64,000 nt of DNA from Megamerina dolium (lineage: Eukaryota > Arthropoda > Insecta > Diptera > Megamerinidae), in contig OY978527.1 in NCBI GenBank assembly GCA_963854835.1, positions 31,056,047 through 31,120,046 on the forward strand, written 5' to 3'. Every line of letters begins with the position of its first letter. Within the stretch, counting starts at the first letter, position 1. Positions 55,500-64,000 of the stretch are shown piece after piece. The position numbers and the translations under genes were made by a program. Under the pieces are notes generated by a model. That model did not search any database and was not told where the DNA came from. It saw nothing but the letters and a program-made list of their open reading frames with translations.

Positions 55500-55724
55500 G
55501 TGCCTGTTCACATTGGCTTGCCCAGACGCAACTGTGCGAGCGAGATAGGTAGAAAAGTAGGCAGTAAGAAAGTGATGGAAGTTTTGCGCCGAAAATCCAA
55601 TCCAAAATTAAAAATCGGCGCAACGACCTATGTTCTATGTCCAAAGCGTTCCGATTATGACAACTATGCTCACAAATTTTTGAACCTTGAAGCGATAACA
55701 TCAATAAGAAGCGTTCTATATTAG
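55500..55724 (+). CDS. Small frame shared by both ~650-bp repeat copies, unknown product (copy 2)
   Basis: Starts at the element terminus (GTG) and runs 74 codons to TAG at 55722. The first ~45 residues are identical to copy 1, with differences concentrated toward the C-terminus (for example CPKR versus YPMC). No domain recognised. The frame continues open upstream of the element to 55467 by chance. Confidence 0.3.
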   Translation: MPVHIGLPRRNCASEIGRKVGSKKVMEVLRRKSNPKLKIGATTYVLCPKRSDYDNYAHKFLNLEAITSIRSVLY

Positions 55725-56167
55725 GGTTGTGCGATTAATTGTTTGTTCAAAAAGTCTGATTAATTAAATTATTCGACAAATCAATTCGCTTGATCAAAAT
55801 TATGATTTATCAAAATTGAAATTATTCGATTAATCAGAATTTTGATTAATCGCAATCATTTTCATGTTTATTTTTTCTTTATTTATGAAATATTTGAAAT
55901 ATTATCAATATTTTGAAAATTTTTTTAGAATAATTTCTATTTTGAATAACCAAAACATGATAATTCGATTAATTTCATATTTGATTAATCGAATACTTTG
56001 ATTAATCAATATTTCTGAACAAACGATTAATTGCACAGCCCTACTTTATTCCAAAATTCCAATTCCACTGTAGCATATTATTTGAAATAAAACCGGCGCA
56101 ATTGCACTAATGTGATCACAGCGTTCATGGATATACCGTTCATGGGAAATCTAATGTAAACAGGCAC
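55500..56167 (+). mobile_element. ~660-bp element copy 2, TIR GTGCCTGTTyACATT
   Basis: Begins GTGCCTGTTCACATTGG and ends ATCTAATGTAAACAGGCAC, with TTA immediately outside on both sides (55497-55499, 56168-56170). It carries the same order as copy 1 in the opposite orientation: Lys/Arg-rich frame, ATTAATCGA-motif block (about 55730-56035), then ACAGCCCTACTTTATTCCAA and the GCGTTCATGGATATACCGTT segment. A 3-bp duplication would fit Harbinger-like insertion, though copy 1 has TTT. Confidence 0.85.
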
Positions 56168-56169
56168 TT

Positions 56170-57955
56170 AGGAAGTAAAATAGAGCCTTAATCGAACATT
56201 GACGAAAGTGTGAAATATCAAACAAACATTGATCATGAAATATTCAGCATGACACTATTATTTATATAGCCATATAATTACTTCTGTTACGATTTGTTAT
56301 AAGAATTCGAAGAAAATTGCATTTATTTCCATTGAATATTTTAAAATGCTATAAACATTAGAATATGTATTTGCATATGCTTTGTCAAATAAATTTTCCC
56401 GCTGGGAGCAATCAGAAATTCGAAAGAATATTATATAATAAAGAAAACATTACAGGGGTTTTCATAAAATGCGTCGGACATTGAAAATGACATCGAATGA
56501 AATTTGATTTTGTAAAATGCAACGCTGGTCTGTTTTTTTTTCCAAAACATTAGTCCTGTCCTGACCTGTTTTTTGTCGAACGCACCTGCATTTGCTAAGT
56601 TAATTAAGTTAATTACATGTTTCGTATAAGAATTATTTTAATATATTGTGGATACTATAGCATAAACATATCCATTATTTACCATAGTTTTATATAAGTA
56701 GAAGAGCAATCGTTTTTTGCAATTAATTAATTGTCCTACAATGAGAATTCCGACATTCATAGTAGTAATACGCTCTTTTCATATTTAAAGCACGTCATGA
56801 AACTGCCCTACTGATTCACGTACACTTGACGTATTTCTCAAAATGTATGCTTAGCTTCAAACAACAACAATTGAACATTTCACATAAATATTTTCTAAAT
56901 AGAAAATGAATTTTACTATTCATGTAGAGCAACCTGTAATGATGCCCGTTGTTAAACTCTTTATAAATGGAATATGCGAATGTATTGTATAATAACCACG
57001 GCATAAAAGAATATATATGTACATAGGTATAGGAAGAAAAGCGAGAAGGAAAATCAAAAGAGAAACAGAAGGGATAATTTTACGACCCAGAAATTATTTT
57101 TGTTTAGAAAATTTGCATTTTTGTTGTAATGAGCATAAGCTGGCTGACATACCAACAGGCTGATCATAAATAATGGGTATAAAACTGTGGACTGTAGGCA
57201 CTTACTACGTTTGTTAATGAATTCAATTAAGGTTCAACTAACAAACGCCTATTATTTGTGTGTTCGCAGCACTTGTACTTTATATTGTTAAAAATAATAG
57301 ACTACGATTAGTAGGTTGATTCCACAATTCAGAACTTTCCATTGAAATTAAAATCGTGTAAACATTTAAGATATGAAAAGATTAACAAATAGACGCAATA
57401 CTACTTACTTTTATACATACGTGTAGTATGTCATTTTCAATAAATCATTTCTTACTTTGTTAATTTTGCTAATCGCTCCATTTCGTTTAATTGTGGAAAG
57501 ATAGTGATTTAGGAAGCAAATAGAAAACCAAGTATGTTGAAGCCAATCAAGATGTAATAATGCATTTATATGCATATATTAAAAATAAGAATAATACGAA
57601 ATTAAGGTATATAAATATATATACATATATATTTATACCACCCAAATAAACCTATTTTTTCATATTGAGTTAATAATTTAAAACACACCCATACAGTCCC
57701 ATTATCATCCAAGCAAAGGATATTTTCAAAAAAATGTTTAAGTATGACAAAAATGAAGACTTTTATGTAAGCAGAATGTAATGGACAAGATATCGTTGCT
57801 TAGGTAGGGTGAAAGTTTGACTAACGCCAGAACAAACTAAAGCTGGCAAATTATGGAAATTTATTTAGAAAATCATAGTTCAGGGCGGGAATAGTACCAT
57901 GCGCTACGTCCATTTTACAATCGACATAATCGTCCATCTTAGCGTCTAATTCGAA
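56170..57955. other. Intergenic DNA, nothing recognised
   Basis: AT-rich unique-looking sequence. (TATA) tract near 57605-57635. No gene or element. Confidence 0.45.
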
Positions 57956-57968
57956 GAAGTATAGATCG

Positions 57969-58280
57969 TGGGTGCCGTAGCTCAGCGGTTAGTGTGTTGG
58001 CCTTCTGATCTGTAGGTCGTGGTTCAATCCCACGTGGTACCCACCTGTCGACAAGCAATAGGCAATTCTTCCGACAGTAACAACTTGCAATGAAAAAGCT
58101 TTTAAAAGAACTCTGTGACAAAGCTCAGAAAAAGTGATGTCACAAGGGCCGTTCGGAACCGGCTAAAATAAGTAGGTCCCTTCTAATACTGTCCAAACAT
58201 TTAACACGCACAACAGTAATGGAGGAGAAGCTCGGCCAATGAGCCCTTCGGGGCTTTAAGTGCCACATATTTATTTTTTT
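57969..58280 (+). mobile_element. tRNA-derived SINE with 9-bp TSD and internal deletion
   Basis: Flanked by TATAGATCG at 57960-57968 and 58281-58289. Head TGGGTGCCGTAGCTCAGCGG, B box GTGGTTCAATCCC, then a direct jump to GTGGTACCCACCTGTCGACA (the ~50-bp GCTGATGCAT...CTTTCGAA segment is missing). The body and the 3' end TGCCACATATTTATTTTTTT are present. The clean TSD shows insertion was recent or that the copy mobilised in deleted form. Confidence 0.92.
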
Positions 58281-58299
58281 TATAGATCGTTTTCGTACC

Positions 58300-58450
58300 A
58301 CATATACTCAAAATGATAAAATGCATCTGTGGAGATGTCGTACAGTGCGCACCGTAGAAACAATTGCTGCTGTAGAACGTAGTATTGAAGAGGACCCAAA
58401 TGAGTCGATTCCCAATTGCGCACAGTAATTGGAACTGTGTGCTTAAATTT
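58300..58450 (+). pseudogene. IS630/Tc1-like transposase HTH fragment
   Basis: Plus strand reads HLWRCRTVRTVETIAAVERS then IEEDPNESIPNCAQ, a stop, and LELCA / ILRKF-like residues. This resembles the N-terminal HTH of the insect Tc1-like family (VRTPENIAAVRxSVEExPxxSI) to which the 41735 relict may also belong. Only about 150 bp are clear. Confidence 0.6.
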
Positions 58451-58544
58451 TATGAAAATTTTGACGTAAAGGTCTCTGCCGAGTGGGGCAGGAATTAAAG
58501 CCGTCAATCCATGATCCACGAATGGCATAAAATATATGATTTTT

Positions 58545-58860
58545 TCAACGGTGTCCACCTGTCGACGTGCAATTGGTAATTCTTCCAACAATAAGAATTT
58601 GGCTTGACAAACCGTCTAAAACATCACAACTTCCTCTACCTTCATACATGTTAAATTTGGATAGTATCGGAGGTGTCCTACATCGATTCCGAACGACAGA
58701 ATCGTTGCGACCTTTGCCAGCAGGTGGGCACTGTTTGAATGCATAAATATTTTTTGCTATTAAATTTGTCGCTGCCAAGATTCAAACTCACAGCCCAAAA
58801 ACACATGGCTCAAGCTTGCGCACTAACCAACTGAGATTCGGTAGCTACTAGCAGCGCACC
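58545..58860. mobile_element. Diverged SINE pieces in opposite orientations
   Basis: 58545-58620 is a plus piece (GGTGTCCACCTGTCGACGTG, CAATTGGTAATTCTTCCAAC). 58640-58860 is a minus piece: GGATAGTATCGGAGGTGTCC, ATTCCGAACGACAGAATC, then a reversed tRNA-like head (CGCACTAACCAACTGAGATT, GGTAGCTACTAG). The head differs in sequence from the common subfamily. Confidence 0.6.
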
Positions 58861-58861
58861 A

Positions 58862-60245
58862 ACGAATTGAAATTATTGAATTTTATTATTCTTTCGGACG
58901 ATTTATTGTCACAACGCAAAAAGCAATATCGCCAGAATTTTAATGCTGAAACAGGTTATTTAATTTTATCGGAGATTTTCAATAGTAAACTGACAAGCAA
59001 TGTAAAATAGAAAATAATCAAGCTTGCTAATTACATATCTCCTTCCTCTCTGCTTTCTTTTATACAATGTTTTTCGATTAAATATTCTCGCAATGCATAC
59101 AAGTATATTCCGTTTCTCCGACGACCTAAATCACAAAAATTCAACCTTAAGTAAAAGATGAGTTCGTCAAAAATTATGACACTCTGGGGAATGAAACTAC
59201 TACCATGCAGATACTACAGTATGTAGTACTCAAACTACAAGAGCAACAACAACCCCTAAGCGACCACCGACCAACAACTTTCAGCAAAAAACCACACACA
59301 CATTCACTAGAGCAGCGTCTACATTAGCTGCATCAACTGAATAAATATGCCAAAGCATTTTGCCAGCCAGTCAGCCAACCACCAACTGTCAAACCACCAC
59401 TACCACCCATTTATGTATACAGAAGAGGCCTCATGTTAAGAGTTTATACTGAAACAGATTGTAGTTCTTGAAAATATTTTGGTTTGTAATTCGGAACAAA
59501 TGACTTTGCATCAAGAGCAGTAACAGCAACAAATGATAACAATATAATGGAAAAGGCATTTTGTGGTGATCATATGCTTCCTCCTCCACTCGTTTTAGAC
59601 TAATACAATTTACACACGTCACTGATTTAGGTTTCAGGGATTTATGCTAGTGATGGGGGTGATGTTTGACTGCTTCCCGCATCAATATATTGTAGAATAC
59701 ATTTATTTCGTTGTATAGTATGATACATTCATGTGTTTGTGTTATGTGAATGTTGTGAACATGTAATTTGTTGGCTCGACAGGCATTTATCCTTGTTACT
59801 TGTGTATATTGTATATGTTGTGGGCGGGTCGTTTAAGAGGAATTTGCTCGAGTAAATTGGAAAATTGGTGCGATTTTGTGTGAGTACGGAGTTGTTGTTT
59901 TCATCGTTGTTGTTATATTTTTTATACGTATATACATTTCACTTCTTTGGACACGCTTTGTTGAATTTCTCTCACATCTCTAATAAACTTAAATGAAGGC
60001 AATTTTCGGTGCTGTTGTGGGTTAATATAGAAACAATAAAATTGAATTGAGCCCATTTTAATGCTTCCTTTAGTTTATTTTGGCATTTTCGTTATTTTGT
60101 CTCTACCTTATCCATCTATCGTAATATGCTTTTTATTTTATTATTAGATGAAATTGACAAATGAGTGTTTTATTATTATTATTATTTTTATTATTATTGT
60201 ATTATTACAATAATTTAAATTTAAATAAACAATTAAATCAAAAAT
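58862..60245. other. Intergenic DNA, nothing recognised
   Basis: Some CA-rich tracts (59220-59410) without an open frame of interest. (TTA)n at about 60169-60205. Confidence 0.45.
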
Positions 60246-60720
<475 letters not shown>

Positions 60721-60722
60721 GT

Positions 60723-60723
60723 G

Positions 60724-60806
<83 letters not shown>

Positions 60807-60875
60807 GTATATATATATATGTATGTATATATATATATATGTATGTATATATATGTATATATATATATGTATATA

Positions 60876-60934
<59 letters not shown>

Positions 60935-60947
60935 GTATATATATATG

Positions 60948-60991
<44 letters not shown>

Positions 60992-61006
60992 CTTACTTAT
61001 ATATAA

Positions 61007-61046
<40 letters not shown>
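60723..61046. repeat. Second (TA)n microsatellite, between two LINE A fragments
   Basis: About 320 bp of (TA)n with TATG/TACG interruptions and an internal ACTTACTTATATATAAATAC at 60990-61009. It abuts TTTACTTATGTGGCC at 61046, again the LINE A 3' end. Confidence 0.95.
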
Positions 61047-61048
<2 letters not shown>

Positions 61049-62490
61049 TTACTTATGTGGCCATTACAACCGAATATCGATTTAGGCCGAATATAACAGC
61101 CAGCCATCTCTGTGCTACGCTGGCTGGCGCCAGTTAGAAATTCCAAGCGCCGTCAGGTTCTTCAGTACTTGGTCTTTCCACCGGAGGTTAGGTCTTCCTC
61201 TTCTGCGTCGTCCTCAAGCGGGTTCCGAATATAACACCTTCTTAGCTGGAGCGTGTTCTTCCATTCGCTTGACATGACCTAGCCAGCGTAGCCGCTGGAT
61301 TTTGATGCGCTTTACTATGTAAATATCGGCGTACATCTCGTACAGCTCATGGTTGTACCTTATTCGATACTCGCCACCAACGCAAATAGGTCCAAAGATC
61401 TTGCGAGGTCACTCATCCGAGGTGGAAATTGTCCAGGCTTCAGCGCCATATGTAAGGACAGGCATGATGAGAGACTTGTAGAGCGTAGTTTTCGTCCTTC
61501 GAGAGAGTGATCGACTTCTCAATTACTTACTTAGCCCAAAGTAGCACCTGTTTGCAAGAGTGACCCTTCGCAATATCTCCAGGCTGACGTCATTACTGCT
61601 GTTAATGCTGGTTCCAAGATAGACAAAGTCCCTTACTACTTCAAAAGCGTAGTTGTCAACAGTGACGTGCTGTCCAAGACGCCGGGACTCTATGTTTGTT
61701 GACACTAGATACTTCGTCTTGCCCTCGTTCACCGTAAGACCCATTCGACGCGACTCTCTTTCCAACTCTGAAAATGCTGCACTGACTGCTCGCGTGTTCA
61801 TGCTGATTATGTCAATATCGTCGGCATACGGCAACAGCATGACACTTTTGTTGAAGATAGTGCCAATATGTCGTAGATCAGCAGCCTGTATTATTTTCTC
61901 TATAATAAGATTGATGAAGTCGCACGATAACGAATCACCTTGTCTGAAACCCCGTTCGGTATTAAACGGTGCGGACTGTCGTAAGTGGCTTTATAATCAA
62001 CAAATAGGTGGTGTGTGTCGATCTGTTTTTCTTGGGTCTTCTCCAGGATTTGGCGCAGTGTGAAAATCTGGTCGATGGTAGATTTACCAGGTTTGAAGCC
62101 ACACTGATATGGTCCAATCAGGTTGTTCACACAATACGCTCGATAGGACCTTGTATGCAATGTTCAGGAGACTTATTCCACGGTAGTTGGCGCATTGTGG
62201 GCTCTCCTCTTTTATGTACGGGACAGAGAACACTGAGCCTCCAATCATCAGGCATGCTTTCATCCGACCATATTCTGCTTATGACCTGGTGCATGCAGGC
62301 GAGCAGCTCATCGCCTTCGGTCTTAAACAACTAGGCAGGCAGGCCATCAGCACCTGCAGCTTTGTTGTTCTTCAGCCTTAAAATGGCCATTTCAACCTCG
62401 TCATAGTCGGGTGGTGGAACATCAACACCATCACCTGTATTTGGGGTTATCGGATGATGGAACTCGATAGCCAGTGTAACAGGCACAGAT
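61047..62490 (-). pseudogene. LINE A, longest copy in the window (minus strand), broken
   Basis: From the 5' side on the minus strand: GVDVPPPDYDEVEMAILRLK, LKNNKAAGADGLPA-like residues, FKTEGDELLACMHQVISRIW and PDDWRLSVLCPVHKRGEPTM (RT fingers), VNNLIGPYQCGFKPGKSTID and QIFTLRQILEKTQEKQIDTH, then a decayed RQGD region. An intact stretch MLLPYADDIDIISMNTRAVS continues to FVYLGTSINSSNDVSLE and GLSK. After that, TAWTISTSDE, GEYRIRYNHELYE and RRRGRxxxNLRW follow with frameshifts to the 3' end at 61047. About 1.45 kb. The endonuclease region is absent, so it is 5'-truncated. At least three frameshifts or stops are present. Confidence 0.85.
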
Positions 62491-62494
62491 ATAA

Positions 62495-63200
62495 ATAGTA
62501 TACTCCGACTTTTGTAGGAAATCTCGGTCTAAAGACGGAGGCGAAAAGCTAGTCCAATAGGCTCCAATTTATCCACTGCATAAACCAGTGGAAATAAATC
62601 TAATATTCTGTGTTTTACATTACACTGCTCAAATTTGAATAAATTTAATTCTTCCCACATACATATATTTGCCCCACCTCGCGATTATTCTTCGAAATTA
62701 TATTTGCGAAAAAAGCGGTTTCTTTAGTTTGTTGTGAATATCTTGGCTGCCATTTATTACACACCAAAATAAAAACTTATTTGCATGAATTTGCTTTTAA
62801 TCATTATTTTCGATGCCTGCTTTTTTGTGATTAAATGGTCCTCTGAGGTGATATCTGTACCCTCATTATTCCCCTGAATCAATCGTTACCGTACTGAAGC
62901 AGAATTTTTTTATATTAATTGAAAAGTTAATTAAAAGTGCTAAAGATTACACATGCCACTGATTTTTCACAACAGGCGCCCAATTGTCTTCTGAATGCTT
63001 TTAAATTTTTTGTTATGCTATCGACCATAATTTTTAGGTGGAATACTAGAAAGTGTGGAGTTGAAAGCTAATGCTAATATACCAAGAAAAATTTTAATGC
63101 ACAAAAACAATATATTCAGGGCTGTAGCCAAGAGAATTCAACCTAATATGAACCCTACCACTATAATGAATGTATGTACAAACTTCATATGAACTTCATA
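62495..63200. other. Intergenic DNA, nothing recognised
   Basis: AT-rich. No frame, repeat or RNA gene identified. Confidence 0.4.
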
Positions 63201-63204
63201 TTTT

Positions 63205-63442
63205 TCACTACTGTTGTCCGTATTAAATTTGGACAGTATTAGAAGTGATATACTTACATATATTGGAGGTCCGAGGCAGAGTCCTTGTCACATCACTTTG
63301 ATCTGAGCTTTATCACAGAACTCTTTTAAATGGCCGATAGCTGGGCAACATTTGAGTCGGAGGTCGACACCTCAGTTGGTTAGTCGGACTCACGACCTGC
63401 GACTCAGAAGACCAACACCCTAACCCCTAAGCTATGGTACCT
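63205..63442 (-). mobile_element. tRNA-derived SINE copy, minus strand, diverged
   Basis: Landmarks in reverse: TTAAATTTGGACAGTATTAG, CTGAGCTTTATCACAGAACT and a head read as CGACCTGCGACTCAGAAGAC ... CCCTAACCCCTAAGCTATGG. A head-proximal insertion (GGTCGACACCTCAGTTGGTT) suggests a variant or a second tRNA-like head nested within. Confidence 0.7.
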
Positions 63443-63444
63443 TC

Positions 63445-64000
63445 AAAACGCATATATATAGAGCAAATACTTGGACATACATAGATTGTGACTTCGTTAT
63501 GTCGTGCTTATAAACCAATTTTTTGTTATTGCAACAATAAAAAATTAATTGTTTTCGATGTTCAGCACCAAAAAAAAATTGTATTACATATATCCATGGC
63601 AATAGAAAAACGTTAGTATCGCTTGGATCAATCTCAGCTTCAATCCGTTTTCCACTACCCTCGATTTAATTTGGATACGACCCTGATATACATATGCATA
63701 TACACACATAAGAATAACACTTGCAGACTGGACGCACAGCACTACTTATACAAATTGTTACAAAGCATACTTATACTATATATTTTACCCAATAAGCAAT
63801 TCACTAAGCACGCTGAAATATTGCTTGTAGTAAGCTTATATACAATTGAAATGAGCAAAATTTTCCTAAGCATGCTTACACAATGTAAACGAATATAATA
63901 ACATTGTAAGGCAAGAATGTTCCCAGGGAAAAAATACTGGCGGTCCTTGAACAACAAAACTACCCTAAGCCTCCCGTTTTCGAGTTACTCACATCAAAAC
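63445..64000. other. Intergenic DNA to window end
   Basis: AT-rich. No gene recognised. Confidence 0.4.

Overview
The window looks like gene-poor, TE-rich DNA from a higher dipteran. A tephritid fruit fly is my best guess, inferred from the unc-4 protein, AT richness, CATA/TATG microsatellites and the transposon mix; it is not proven. There are no operons, Shine-Dalgarno sites or CRISPR arrays.

Region 1 (1-8311): the 3' half of an unc-4/UNCX-type paired-like homeobox gene on the + strand. Three coding exons are visible (811-989, 3756-3895, 7365-7992) with consistent phases, a homeodomain intron at the classic 46/47 position, and a C-terminal eh1 (Groucho-binding) motif FSIESLL ending 4 residues before the stop. 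Upstream exons lie outside the window. Its introns hold an old SINE, a 528-bp MITE, and a fold-back element into which a mariner inserted.

Region 2 (about 8.3-64 kb): I find no convincing host gene. It is a patchwork of unique AT-rich DNA and mobile elements: (a) a tRNA-derived SINE family, at least ten copies or fragments, two with clean target-site duplications (TSDs); (b) a non-LTR retrotransposon, called LINE A here (RT motif YADDIDI), in at least six fragments, one inserted with an 11-bp TSD into a dead hAT-like transposase; (c) fragments of R1/I/Jockey-type LINEs (RT, RNase H and C-terminal pieces); (d) mariner and IS630/Tc1 relicts; (e) four short element families with terminal inverted repeats, three of them present as two oppositely oriented copies; (f) large (TA)n arrays beside LINE A 3' ends.

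The most notable structures are a fold-back element family whose long inverted arms are arrays of a ~20-bp unit around an IS630-like DDE relict (two copies, both hit by later insertions), and a ~660-bp repeat with a shared 73-codon frame. An unidentified broken coding relict lies at 49.8-50.8 kb (minus strand). Nearly all TE coding sequence is broken. I see layered transposon history, not a working multi-gene system.
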